Shown: positions 53,201 through 61,500, numbered from the stretch's first letter. The stretch is DNA of 64,000 bases from an uncultured Collinsella sp. (GCA_902479075.1 CABSNK010000010.1:15347-79346), one strand, 5' to 3'. The notes: a model not told the origin generated them from the sequence alone. Numbers and translations: made by a program.

Positions 53201-56200
53201 GCGATGAGCCTTACGGGCAGCTCCACCTTGGGCTTCGTCCTCTTTACCGTCCTCGTCCTCCTCGGCAAACGCATCGGCGACCATCTGATCAATCGCGTCG
53301 TTAAAGGCCTGGTCGACATCATTAAACGAGTTATCCATCATATACTCGTGCCACTGCTGCACGGCATTCGAAAACTCCTGTTGGCGCTCCTCGGCCGCGG
53401 CGGAATGCTTTTTGGCCGAAGCGTTGGCGTCAAAACTCAGCATGGTCATAAGCTGAGCATTGGAGATGCGGTAGGTCTGCGGCATAAAGATTTGCTCAAA
53501 GTTGCCGCAGTTCACATAGGTCGAGTCATTCGCCTTGTTAAACTCGTCGAGCAGCTTAAGGTAACCCTCGTCCACATACTCCGCCACATAGCGCACACGG
53601 GTGCCCTCGCGCGACTTTTGAGTCAGAGGAATCGTCACCGTCTTGCCATCCACGCAGTCCACGTACAGGTCGAGCGTGTCGGCGGCCTCTTCGTTTCCCA
53701 CCTCGAGCGTGATGTCAAAGGTCCAGTAGGCGTTCTTCTTTTGTGGCAGATGATGGAAGGTCCACAGGCTCTTTCCGGTGTCCTTGCCGTCCTTGACCAA
53801 GTTTTGCGTACCGCCGCGATACGTCACATCAAAGTTCCAGACCGAAGCACCCGGAACATAGCGCACATAATTGCGAGCCGTTACCTCGGCAGCAGCGGCG
53901 GCGACATCGGTCGAGCCCACGCGCGCTTCGAGCGTCACGCGCTCGGCGGCAAGCGTATCCTGCGGCAGGTCGTATTCAATCTTGGCACGACCGAGTTTAT
54001 TGGTCTTGCCGGTGTACTTTGCAGCCGACGAGCCCGTCCCCACGGTGAGCTGCACGCTCTTGCCCGGCGCTGCATAAACGTAGGCCACATTGCCCAGTAG
54101 GCTGTGAACGTCGGTGTTGTCGACCTCGATGCGCGATCCGCTAACCTCGAGTGTGGTGCTTCCCAGCGGCAATGTCACCTCGCCCAGCGTAATAAGCGGC
54201 GAGACGGCATAGATGCCCGCGGCCTTAGGCTTAAAGCGCACAAACACATCGGCGCCCATGCCCTTCTTCATATCGAGAACGAGGTTGTCGCCCTCCCAAG
54301 TTGTGGCAGCCCACATGGCATCGGAGCTGGCGCCGGCTTCGCGAGCGCCTGCGGACACATCCTCGGCGGCATCCTTGGCCAGAGGAATCTCAATCTTGGC
54401 AGCCTGGCTGTCCTTGAGCTCGTAATGAATGCGCAGCTCGGTCTCCGCGCCAACGACCGCGGACGAATCAGCGATAACCGAGCCCGCCGTCAGCCCGCGC
54501 TCGGCACGATACGTCTCCACGTCAAACGTGGGGACGTCGAGCGTCACGTCGAGCTGTTTGCCGTCCTCGATCTTCACCTGCTTTTGCGCGATATGCTTAC
54601 CCACGGTCAGTCCCAGGCGGCTAAACGTGGAATAGCTCGTCGCTTGGATGTCATAGCTCGTCTTGTTAAAGGCGACGATGGTGTACGAACCGGCCTTAAG
54701 GCGCGGCGTCTCGGCCTTCATGATAGGCGTGGTGCCATCGTCTTCGTAACCCATCAGATAGGTGACGCCGTCGGCGACCAGCTTGCCGTCGGACGTACGG
54801 AACACCAGCACGCGGTTAGCGCCCTGGTAGTCGCCCTTGGTCGCGACCGTCGCCGTGCCCCAGGGCTTCAAGTCGATATCGACCTTGCCGGCCGAGGGCT
54901 TCACCGTCGCCGTCGCCCCACCCAGCTTGAGGCTGTCTTTGGGCTCGAGCGTTATCTCCAGATCCTGGTCCGCGTCGGCAATGGCCTGCGACACCACGAG
55001 CGCTGTGCCCTGGATACGGAAGTCGTTTTCCTTGTCACCCTTGGCAGGCTTAAGCGTCTTGCCGCCGCTCTTCACCGTCAGATCGATGTTATCGAGACTA
55101 TCGAGCTCAATGCGTTCGGTCTTATCCTGGCCCACAATCGGTTCAAGATAGCCCACGTTGAGCTCAATCGCGCGCGAAGCCGGAATCTTGGTAAAGTCCT
55201 CCGCCTTAATCTCTCCGATATTCCATGTGCCCGTCATCTGGTCGCCCGGGCGCGCCAGCACCATGTCATAGTAACCGCTGAGCGAAATGCGCAGGGTGGC
55301 TGCCGTCTTGGAGAGAGCGTCCGCTGTAAAGCTGCCGTCATCGCCAACCGCCAGCGGCGTGGACTGCCCCACCTGCACGAGCACGGCCGCCGCGCCCTGG
55401 GGAAGTTTGCCCGTGATCTGGGCCGCCTCGCCCATCCACTCAAACGTGTAGGCAGGCTTCGAGGAATCGACGGAGTCCTTGCGATCGGCCACGGCATCGG
55501 CAAGCTTTTTGACCATCGAGGGGTTGCCAGCCGAATCGGTCGCATAGGCATAGATGGTCTGGCCTTCACTGAAGGGAATCGCATACGTTACGCCATCGAT
55601 TGTCACGCGCTCATTATAGTCGCCCGGATAGCCCGCCTCACCAAACTGAAGATCGGGGTTCATCACGCGCAGGGCAACGGCATTATGGTTCGTCTCGTTT
55701 CCGTATCTCGTGTTCTCAAAAGCTCCCCACTCTATCATTTCCACGCTTTTGGGTAGCACAATCTCTTTGCCGGCAATCGCAGGATCAAGAGAGGCGAACG
55801 CGAGCGCCCCGATAGATTTGACACCATCGCCAATCGTCACCGACGACACATGCGAGCACCCGTCAAAGGCATAGCGCTCAATCCGCTCCACCGTGCCCGG
55901 CACGTTGATCTGCGTAAAGGTGAGTACCGTTGTGTCCGAGACATAGAACTGCGGTACGCCGCAATTGGCGAAGGCGCGATAGTCGATAGTCTTAATCGAA
56001 GGCGGCAGCGTTGCCACCACATTGTCGTCAAGTTGTTCGCAGCCCTCAAAGGCCTGCTCGGGAATCGTGGTAAAGGCCGCGTTGTTGGGCCAGGTCACCG
56101 TGTGAAGTGTCTTGCTTCCGGTAAACGCATTCCAGCCCAGTTCCTCAACCGAATCGGGCAGTGCGATTTCCTTGATGCTGCTGCCGCCCAAACCGCCCAC

Positions 56201-56902
56201 AGAGCGGATATGCGAATCGGGGGCAAACGTAATTGATGTGAGCGCAACGTTTCCCATGCCCTTAAGACTCACGACATTTTTGCCGTCGATGGTCGAGGGC
56301 ACCTCCAACGTGGTAATGCCCGCGTCGCCATACTCGATAGAAATTTCGTTGGTGAGGTTATCGATCGAGAAGTAGTACTGCGCGGGGGTCTGCTCGCCGG
56401 CCACGTAGCCATCGTCGTATTCACCCTTTACGCCCGTAGTGCCCTTCGAGGTTGCCCAGAGTCCAAGTTCCTCGTTCCAGGTTGCCTCGGCACCGGAAGC
56501 CTCCTCTTGCTTCTGCTGCTCGGCGAGTTCCTTGCCCTCGACAAGATCAGTGGCGAGCGTACCCGCAGGTGTGCTCTCGGTCTGCCCGGCGCCCGTTAGG
56601 CCCGCCGCCGATGCAATCTCGGAGGGCGGGGGCGTAGGGGTATCACCGCTATCGAGCACTGTGGGGTCGGCGGCGCCGGCATCGGGCGCGGGGTCGGCGG
56701 AAGCAGAGTCTGACGTTTGGGCGTCAGCCGAATCGGCGGGAGCGGCGTCGGCTGCTTGGCCGTTATCCGTCTGCACAAAAGTGCCGTCGGTGTTGAGGGC
56801 CTCAGCAAACGCGCCCGCGGGAAACGAACCCGTCACCATCGCGAGGGTCACCGTGGCAACCGTCAGCCGTCGGCAAAGCGCTCGAGCAGTAGTCCACCTC
56901 AT
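50300..56902 (-). CDS. Giant LRR (BspA-like) surface protein with LAGTG-type anchor
   Basis: About 2200 residues. Signal peptide (1-33), low-complexity Ala/Asp/Thr region (34-130), then BspA-type leucine-rich repeats (about 185-420; IKEIALPDSVEELGWNAFTGS, PGTVERIERYAFDGC). Several beta-rich, Ig- or carboxypeptidase-regulatory-like modules follow (420-1110), then a helical region (about 1190-1690) with an acidic linker and a hydrophobic pair (MTIAGVLTAGSAGTVVGAA, about 1600-1625), and Ig-like modules (1700-2130). The end is LAGTGD, a hydrophobic helix and KRHKR. The ATG at 56902 follows GGAAAGGA; the TTG at 56926 would include that site. Role probably adhesion. Confidence 0.85.
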   Translation of the reverse strand: MRWTTARALCRRLTVATVTLAMVTGSFPAGAFAEALNTDGTFVQTDNGQAADAAPADSADAQTSDSASADPAPDAGAADPTVLDSGDTPTPPPSEIASAAGLTGAGQTESTPAGTLATDLVEGKELAEQQKQEEASGAEATWNEELGLWATSKGTTGVKGEYDDGYVAGEQTPAQYYFSIDNLTNEISIEYGDAGITTLEVPSTIDGKNVVSLKGMGNVALTSITFAPDSHIRSVGGLGGSSIKEIALPDSVEELGWNAFTGSKTLHTVTWPNNAAFTTIPEQAFEGCEQLDDNVVATLPPSIKTIDYRAFANCGVPQFYVSDTTVLTFTQINVPGTVERIERYAFDGCSHVSSVTIGDGVKSIGALAFASLDPAIAGKEIVLPKSVEMIEWGAFENTRYGNETNHNAVALRVMNPDLQFGEAGYPGDYNERVTIDGVTYAIPFSEGQTIYAYATDSAGNPSMVKKLADAVADRKDSVDSSKPAYTFEWMGEAAQITGKLPQGAAAVLVQVGQSTPLAVGDDGSFTADALSKTAATLRISLSGYYDMVLARPGDQMTGTWNIGEIKAEDFTKIPASRAIELNVGYLEPIVGQDKTERIELDSLDNIDLTVKSGGKTLKPAKGDKENDFRIQGTALVVSQAIADADQDLEITLEPKDSLKLGGATATVKPSAGKVDIDLKPWGTATVATKGDYQGANRVLVFRTSDGKLVADGVTYLMGYEDDGTTPIMKAETPRLKAGSYTIVAFNKTSYDIQATSYSTFSRLGLTVGKHIAQKQVKIEDGKQLDVTLDVPTFDVETYRAERGLTAGSVIADSSAVVGAETELRIHYELKDSQAAKIEIPLAKDAAEDVSAGAREAGASSDAMWAATTWEGDNLVLDMKKGMGADVFVRFKPKAAGIYAVSPLITLGEVTLPLGSTTLEVSGSRIEVDNTDVHSLLGNVAYVYAAPGKSVQLTVGTGSSAAKYTGKTNKLGRAKIEYDLPQDTLAAERVTLEARVGSTDVAAAAAEVTARNYVRYVPGASVWNFDVTYRGGTQNLVKDGKDTGKSLWTFHHLPQKKNAYWTFDITLEVGNEEAADTLDLYVDCVDGKTVTIPLTQKSREGTRVRYVAEYVDEGYLKLLDEFNKANDSTYVNCGNFEQIFMPQTYRISNAQLMTMLSFDANASAKKHSAAAEERQQEFSNAVQQWHEYMMDNSFNDVDQAFNDAIDQMVADAFAEEDEDGKEDEAQGGAARKAHRAPAASDGEGDDAGNDEAAQFAAELKAAVGGSAALLTQQGDSYGVNVDKMIFEDAYGTSEDWYQELAAAQGANAADAAAIKELVDHASRAEFIAQQAEDLVGQSMGIGQLNQYGSWNDATAAALNKCAGIKASEYNGQSTSGFNDLGQALGSSLSYKAADDDTVKGFKVAAPDGEQTAYIESEFIENSNNNKNQALLFNSIAMRCDILDNLYDNWNVVHSLNNSKVRGWLMAWKLNGDVSAHMKLIRTIRSLKSYKIECEMFGQVFKTDAWKAAGQAFPAATQGIGIFTGIYGVNDASKNWENVNVRMQKVKGEREGYELQHTRLLAKPEKTEDDWKCIYALRDAMEKARAFEDLLYRQLCHDSTDVAVGSIMTIAGVLTAGSAGTVVGAAYDAASTSVGSERAIKLTNAECAYDVACEQVERACQNRITVNWGELTDAEVYKANKDGLISDEKMQSIFEARYRNVAAKAAPDPAGVVYEGLLSNTVEGATVELWSADDAAGTNAVRWDAEEYEQDNPLATGADGAYNWNTPTGWYQVRVTKDGYEEARSAWLRVPPIQTEVNIGLVSTTAPEVASAHAYTDCIEVEFAQYMDASDDALVALCAQGLGDVTYTWLDKQDDPNGKPLSRVLRIRYADAREAGSTVAFELDGARNYAGTAMARWASGELVVGVRADKLKLNVEQAVTMLDGSDFELVAHVTDKAGKPFAGAKVSVGLESSAICSVDATQAVTGEDGAATFVLHGALPGLTTLTAAVDGTALSKQVDVRVSAEAVRPARPVATIGATTFGAWSPKENYITVPKGTKLELSAEDGATIWYTTNDTCPCRDEGRVKYIEPIALDSNMYVRIAAQRPGMSYSEYSERLNITITVTDEAAPEPTPEPDPTPSDGEQGGGADGSGGTGVPAGGSASTTTTVTTNKSKGKGKNGKKSGGTELAGTGDSAAMTVAALGIAGATVAAAGVAATKRHKR

Positions 56903-56962
56903 GGTCGTTCCTTTCCTGCAAACCAAAAGTCATCCAGCGTAATCGTTGTTCAAAAACAAAGC

Positions 56963-56996
56963 GAACGGTAGGTTCATATATACGAACCTACCGTTC
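56963..56996 (-). promoter_or_regulatory. Inverted repeat upstream of the LRR surface protein (13-bp arms, 8-bp spacer)
   Basis: GAACGGTAGGTTC, 8 bp, GAACCTACCGTTC, perfect. Together with the adjoining TCTACCTGCG it forms an extended box that is also present upstream of the next surface-protein gene (59275-59313) with identical spacing. It lies 61-94 bp before the start codon. Confidence 0.65.
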
Positions 56997-57006
56997 TACC
57001 TGCGCA

Positions 57007-57043
57007 AACCACCGCAAAGGGGACAGGCACCTTTGCGGTGGTT
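57007..57043. repeat. GGGGACAGGCACCTTTGCGG hairpin, copy 2
   Basis: AACCACCGCAAAGG pairs with CCTTTGCGGTGGTT around GGACAGGCA. Lies between the operator-like repeat and the hairpin array; likely the terminator of the 57239 gene or a mobile repeat. Confidence 0.65.
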
Positions 57044-57064
57044 CTGGACTCGGCCGGCCAGTTT

Positions 57065-57202
57065 GTCTCGATTTGTAACAGTTAGAGGTCAAATTCCCCG
57101 CCTGGTGTTACAGATCGAGACATTAGATTGGCGGCCATTCGGTTCATCTCGATCTGTAACATCTAGAGCCGTTTTGACTGGCTTGGTGTTACAGATTGAG
57201 AT
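57065..57202. repeat. Array of two hairpins, 81 bp period (CTCAATCTGTAACA family)
   Basis: Cores at 57071 (ATTTGTAAC) and 57152 (ATCTGTAAC), right arms TGTTACAGATCGAGA and TGTTACAGATTGAGA. The array ends 37 bases beyond the stop codon of the 659-residue surface protein, the same place as in the array at 50045-50264. The last 30 bases before the stop (ATTTTGCTGAGGCCGAGAACG) are identical in both. Confidence 0.85.
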
Positions 57203-57238
57203 TTTGCTGAGGCCGAGAACGAGAGCCGTCACCCAGCT

Positions 57239-59218
57239 CTAATGCTTGCGGCGCTTGGTCGCGGCGAGGCCGGCGGCGGCTACGGTTGCGCCGGCGATGC
57301 CTAGGGCGGCGACCGTCATCGCGGTGGTATCCCCCGTGGTAGCCAGGACAGCATCGCCCTTCTTGGCCTGCGTGGTTTTCTCAACCGTCTTGGCCGTGGT
57401 GGTTGTCGTGACCGGTTTAGCCGCGGGCTTGGTCTCGGGCTTCACCTCGGGCTTGGGCTCAGACTTGACCTCAGGCTGCGGCGCGGGCTTTTCGGGGTCG
57501 ACCGGAGCCGGCGTGGCCTCGGGCGTAAACGTCAGATCGGTGTTGAGCCACAGAGTGAAGATACAGCCGCTCTCGGGATCAACTACACTCGCTTCGCCCA
57601 TCTGGTAGCCGCACTCCTGGCCGTTGATCACCAGCTTGGTGTTGGGCGTAAAGTAGAATCCGCGCGCGGGCTTGAAGTAGATACCGTAGCGATAGGTCAC
57701 GCCAGGCTTAAAGGCGTCGATGTGGTTCGTGATGTTCTGATCCCAGAACTCCTGAGAGTTCACTTCGCTGCCGTCGCTACCCGTCCAGTACTCACACTGA
57801 GGAAGGAAGTTGGAGCCCGTCGGAACATTCGCCGTAAAGACCGGCTTATCGCCTGCCTTGAAGGTGGTCGTGGCGCCGTTGATCTCGATAACGTCGATGG
57901 CCCGCCATTCGTCGATCGGCTGCTCGCACAGCATATTGTCAGCGTTTGGCGCGAAGACGCCGTTGACGGTCTTGATGTGGTGCGTCCAATGGCCGTTGAC
58001 GTACATCATGCAGTCATTGCCCACGGTATTGTCGCCCTTGAGCCTCAGCTCGACGGAATACATGTAGAACTTGCCCTCTTCGAAGTGTTCGATCCTCCTC
58101 GCGCCCGTCGGATACTTGGCGGGGTCGGAATACCAGAAGGCAACGGGCGTGAGCTCCGCGGAGTCGCTGCCATCCATCTCCTCCCAGCACTCGTAGGCGA
58201 TCTCGTACTTGTCGGCGTCAGCAGCGGGAATCGTCGCGGTCGCGCGGGGCGCCTCGCCGGGCGCGTAGTTGGTCTTCACGTCGTTGACGTTCAGGTTATG
58301 GAGGGCTTCGTTTTCTGACGCAACGAGCGTAATTTCGCTATTGATGGCGTAGCGGAGGTAATAATCGTACCTGGTTTCGTTGAGGATAGTCGAGCTGCCT
58401 TCATAGTCAGTTCCGGTATACTCCAGTGCCGAGCCAATATAGAGAGCCTCATTGCGCGTGAGTCGATACGAGCCGCCTGCCGCGCCACCCGTAAAGGTCA
58501 GCGTCAGCCTCATGTGATCGCCAACAGGCTCAAAGCGGGCCGTCACATCGGACATAGATGTGTCCTGGACTTCAGCCAGGGTGCCCGAAGCAGCATCGGC
58601 CCGGTAGTACTTGGTTTCGACGAGTTCGCAGAGCGGCTCATCCGGCATGCCGCCCTCAACATCGGGAAAATCATAGGTATACGACTGGCCCTTTTCGAGT
58701 GTGACCTTGCTCGGAAGCGCGCAGTCCGTATAGTGGGGGACCACGGTCGTATTGACCCTAACGTCGCTGCCGCCAACAACATCGGTCACACCGCAGGGCA
58801 TGATGGCGTTGCTCGCCGGCATGGCGGCGTTGTCGTCGCCAGAAGCGTTTTGCCCAGCGAGCGCAGCACCGCTAGACTCATTGGCGGCATCGGCTGGGAT
58901 TGTCTGCTGAGGCTCAACGGTGGCTTGCGCCGCCGGAGCAGCATCGGTTGCAGGCGCGGTCGAAGCAGCTGGTGCGGTCGTTGCAGCCGTATCCTCCGCA
59001 ACCGTCGGCGTCACCGGAGCCGCGGCAACCTCATCCGTCCCGGCGGCGGGATCGGCGCATTCCGTCGCCAGAGCCACGCTCGGCAGCAGCAGCTGGCCGA
59101 CCATAAGCGCACACGCACCAGCGCAAGCGATTTTGGCACCCACACAACGCCAGGTACCGTGAACCAGCGAGCAGGTACGCTCGCGTTGGGTTTGCTTGTC
59201 AAAGTGGCTTCCGTACAT
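57239..59218 (-). CDS. Surface protein with LATTG-type anchor, unknown repeats
   Basis: 659 residues. The signal segment follows a charged start (hydrophobic residues about 30-51, LMVGQLLLPSVALA); a long Ala/Thr/Pro stretch (52-130) leads to a beta-rich part (130-560). The paired segments NDVKTNYAPGEAPRATATIPAADADKYEIAYECW and IEINGATTTFKAGDKPVFTANVPTG show two related domains with conserved Cys and Trp. A Pro/Lys/Thr spacer (565-625) ends in LATTGD, a hydrophobic helix and KRRKH. The last 35 residues match the LRR surface protein almost exactly. GGAGG lies six bases before the ATG. Not assigned to a known family. Confidence 0.8.
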   Translation of the reverse strand: MYGSHFDKQTQRERTCSLVHGTWRCVGAKIACAGACALMVGQLLLPSVALATECADPAAGTDEVAAAPVTPTVAEDTAATTAPAASTAPATDAAPAAQATVEPQQTIPADAANESSGAALAGQNASGDDNAAMPASNAIMPCGVTDVVGGSDVRVNTTVVPHYTDCALPSKVTLEKGQSYTYDFPDVEGGMPDEPLCELVETKYYRADAASGTLAEVQDTSMSDVTARFEPVGDHMRLTLTFTGGAAGGSYRLTRNEALYIGSALEYTGTDYEGSSTILNETRYDYYLRYAINSEITLVASENEALHNLNVNDVKTNYAPGEAPRATATIPAADADKYEIAYECWEEMDGSDSAELTPVAFWYSDPAKYPTGARRIEHFEEGKFYMYSVELRLKGDNTVGNDCMMYVNGHWTHHIKTVNGVFAPNADNMLCEQPIDEWRAIDVIEINGATTTFKAGDKPVFTANVPTGSNFLPQCEYWTGSDGSEVNSQEFWDQNITNHIDAFKPGVTYRYGIYFKPARGFYFTPNTKLVINGQECGYQMGEASVVDPESGCIFTLWLNTDLTFTPEATPAPVDPEKPAPQPEVKSEPKPEVKPETKPAAKPVTTTTTAKTVEKTTQAKKGDAVLATTGDTTAMTVAALGIAGATVAAAGLAATKRRKH

Positions 59219-59274
59219 AACGGCCTCCTTGGTCGTAGGGACATACCACCAAGATGTGCCAAATGACTCCGTAT

Positions 59275-59302
59275 GCCTAGGTTCGTAGATGTGAACCTAG
59301 GC
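59275..59302. promoter_or_regulatory. Inverted repeat between surface gene and membrane LuxR gene (10-bp arms, 8-bp spacer)
   Basis: GCCTAGGTTC, 8 bp, GAACCTAGGC, perfect, followed by TCTACCTGCG at the same offset as in 56963-57004. It lies 57-84 bp before the surface-protein start and about 103 bp before the divergent regulator start, so it could act on both. Confidence 0.65.
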
Positions 59303-59404
59303 CTCTACCTGCGGTTTAATTCAATATGATTTCGCCATCGCCACACTCGTCCCGGGAACGCTACAATCGAGGACACGATTATTCGTCCACCCAAAGGACC
59401 GTCC

Positions 59405-60808
59405 TTGAACCTTAGCAGGTCTAAAATCAACGCGCTTCTGGCACTCGCGCTCTTCACCTTCGCCTTCCTTGCCGCCGAGTTTCGCTTCGACGTCAACGTC
59501 GGGCTGCTCGCCGGTGCCGAACGCGTTGTGCTTGCGCAGGGCTTTATCCTTGGCGCCAGCGTCATCGGCTTTATCGGATATGCACCACTGCTCGGTCTCG
59601 CCCAACGCAAAGGCCAGCCCCAGGCAGTTGTCAGCGCCGCCGTTCCCATCGCCATCCTGGGATTGACCCAGATCCAGTCCCCCACGGGTTCGCTTGCCCT
59701 CGAGATTCTGGGCTGCCTCGCATTCCTCGGACTCGGCCTGCTGGGCGCCGCTGCGCACCACGCCTTTTCACTGGCGTTTCAAGACGATCCCAAGCTCGCC
59801 ACCGGTGCGGGAGCAGCCTATGCCGCGGGCATCCTGATGCAGTTCGCCGTCAACCTGCTCAATTGCGGCGGTATCGCAGAGCTCATCGTCCTTGGCGCAG
59901 CGACTATCGCCATATCCGCCCTCAGCGTCGTTCCCCAAAAAGCTGCCGAGAGCTCCAGCCCCGCCATCAATCCCTTTGCTGAGTCCTCTCATGCCCTCGC
60001 CAAACAGGCATGCTGGAGCATCGCGCTCGTCATGATTCTTGCCTGTCTGTTCTCCACCCTCGACAACGTGGTCACACTCTCCAACGCCCACGGCACCATT
60101 GCCGTGCAGACTTGGCCGCGCCTCTTTTTGGCGGCAAGCGGCCTTGCCGCCGGTCTTATCTTTGACCTTGCCGAGCGCCGCTACATGGGACTTGTCATGC
60201 TCGGCATCGCCGTGCTCTCGACCATTTCCATCCTGGCCGTGGAGGCCGGCGCCGATCCCAACCTAGGCCTTGTCGTCTTTTACCTGAGCTCGGGCTTTTT
60301 CGTCACGTTCTTTACCGCCACCTTTACACAGCTGGCACCGCGCATGCATGCACCCGCCCTCTGGGCCGGCATGGGGCGCGCCGCCAACAATGTATGTGCA
60401 TTCACCACATCGGGCATCTCGCTTGCCCTCGTGACCTCGGGCAACGTTGCCCTCATCATGATCGGTGCGCTCATGCTGCTTGTGGCGGCGAGTGTGGCGT
60501 TTGTAGCCGCGGGCCTGTTCCGCCTGCCCCAAACCGAGCAGGAGCGCGAGCGCGAGCAGCTGGCAGAAGAAGCACTCGCCGCCCCCACCATCGAGGAGCA
60601 ACGCCAGGCCTTCATCGCCAACCACGCTCTCACCCCGCGCGAAGTCGACGTGCTCATAGCCGTGACCCAGGATGAACGCCCGCTCAAGCAGGTCGCCGAG
60701 GAGCTCGGTATCTCGATGCGCATGGTGCAGCGCCACCTGAGCTCTATCTACCAAAAGACCGACACGCAGACGCGCGCCGGTCTCACCAAGGTCTTCCCCT
60801 CCGCCTAA
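59405..60808 (+). CDS. Membrane-integrated LuxR-type transcription regulator (MFS-like 12-TM plus HTH)
   Basis: 467 residues. About 12 membrane helices (residues 8-375) without charged transporter motifs are followed by a linker (380-405) and a LuxR/GerE helix-turn-helix (about 406-467; HALTPREVDVLIAVTQDERPLKQVAEELGISMRMVQRHLSSIYQKTDTQTRAGL). Such membrane-LuxR proteins are abundant in Coriobacteriia, for example Eggerthella, and usually control a neighbouring gene. Translation starts at TTG 59405, six bases after AAAGGA. A TACAAT box is at 59362-59367. It is divergent from a surface-protein gene, its most likely target; the ligand is unknown. Confidence 0.87.
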   Translation: MNLSRSKINALLALALFTFAFLAAEFRFDVNVGLLAGAERVVLAQGFILGASVIGFIGYAPLLGLAQRKGQPQAVVSAAVPIAILGLTQIQSPTGSLALEILGCLAFLGLGLLGAAAHHAFSLAFQDDPKLATGAGAAYAAGILMQFAVNLLNCGGIAELIVLGAATIAISALSVVPQKAAESSSPAINPFAESSHALAKQACWSIALVMILACLFSTLDNVVTLSNAHGTIAVQTWPRLFLAASGLAAGLIFDLAERRYMGLVMLGIAVLSTISILAVEAGADPNLGLVVFYLSSGFFVTFFTATFTQLAPRMHAPALWAGMGRAANNVCAFTTSGISLALVTSGNVALIMIGALMLLVAASVAFVAAGLFRLPQTEQEREREQLAEEALAAPTIEEQRQAFIANHALTPREVDVLIAVTQDERPLKQVAEELGISMRMVQRHLSSIYQKTDTQTRAGLTKVFPSA

Positions 60809-60811
60809 AAC

Positions 60812-60854
60812 AAAAACCACCACAAAGGTGCCTGTCCCCTTTGTGGTGGTTTTT
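60812..60854. terminator. Bidirectional terminator (GGCACCTTTGTGG family), copy 3
   Basis: AAAAACCACCACAAAGG pairs with CCTTTGTGGTGGTTTTT around TGCCTGTCC. Located between convergent genes, with A- and T-runs on both sides. Same family as 57007-57043. Confidence 0.88.
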
Positions 60855-60860
60855 GGTCGG

Positions 60861-61484
60861 TTAAGCCTCGAGTTGCGCCACTTTGTAGCGGTAGGCGGCG
60901 GCGATAACGTCTTTACAGCCCTCGCGTCCCAACTTGGCGCGGTTGACGACGATGTCCTTGCCACTCGTCATCTTCCACTTTCCGGCGCTGTAGCGCTTAT
61001 AGAACGCCTCGCGCGCCTTCTGCTGCTGCTTGACCAGCTTGGCGCCCTTCTTTTTGTTAAGTCCACGCTTCTTGCGCACGATCTCGACGCGGTCCTCAAA
61101 GGGTGCGGTCACCAACACGGCAATATGGTTGGGGTTGTTACGCAGCAGGTAATCGGACAGGCGACCTTCAATAATGCAGCTCTCGGTCTCGCCCAGATCC
61201 AAAATCACCTGGCTCATCTTTTGGAACAACTTGTCCGAGTACGAGCGCGCATCGTAGCGGTCGGGCAGGAACGCCATGTTCTCCACGGCCAGACGTTCGT
61301 CATAGGCGGCCATCTTATCGAGCGACTCGCCCGCGCGCAGAGACGCGCGCACCAGCAGCTCGTTGTCGTACAGCGGAATCCCCAACTCGTCGGCAAGCAT
61401 GCGACCAATCTCGTGGCCCTCGGCGCCAAAGTCGCGCGCGATGGTAATGACCACAGGATTCTTCTTGTTCTCCAGATCGCTCAT
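60861..61484 (-). CDS. Cytidylate-kinase-like family protein
   Basis: 207 residues. The P-loop-like start VVITIARDFGAEGHEIGRMLADELGIPLYDNELL (GAEGHEIG in place of GxxxxGKS) matches the cytidylate-kinase-like family that often lies near transporters in gut Clostridia and Coriobacteriia. IIEGRLSDYLLRNNPNHIAVLVTAPFEDRVE corresponds to the second half. The substrate is unknown and it is not the essential Cmk. AAAGGA precedes the ATG at 61484; upstream in-frame codons to 61529 lie inside a hairpin. Confidence 0.8.
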   Translation of the reverse strand: MSDLENKKNPVVITIARDFGAEGHEIGRMLADELGIPLYDNELLVRASLRAGESLDKMAAYDERLAVENMAFLPDRYDARSYSDKLFQKMSQVILDLGETESCIIEGRLSDYLLRNNPNHIAVLVTAPFEDRVEIVRKKRGLNKKKGAKLVKQQQKAREAFYKRYSAGKWKMTSGKDIVVNRAKLGREGCKDVIAAAYRYKVAQLEA

Positions 61485-61500
61485 CGCGATTCCTTTCTCT

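Noticed and set aside
50981..54100. A 1039-codon open frame antisense to the LRR surface protein, and similar long plus-strand frames at 97-1770, 1771-4254, 8765-10771 and 60828-62909
   Set aside because: All lie opposite clear genes and read as His/Arg/Gly/Val-rich sequence, typical for shadows in high-GC DNA.
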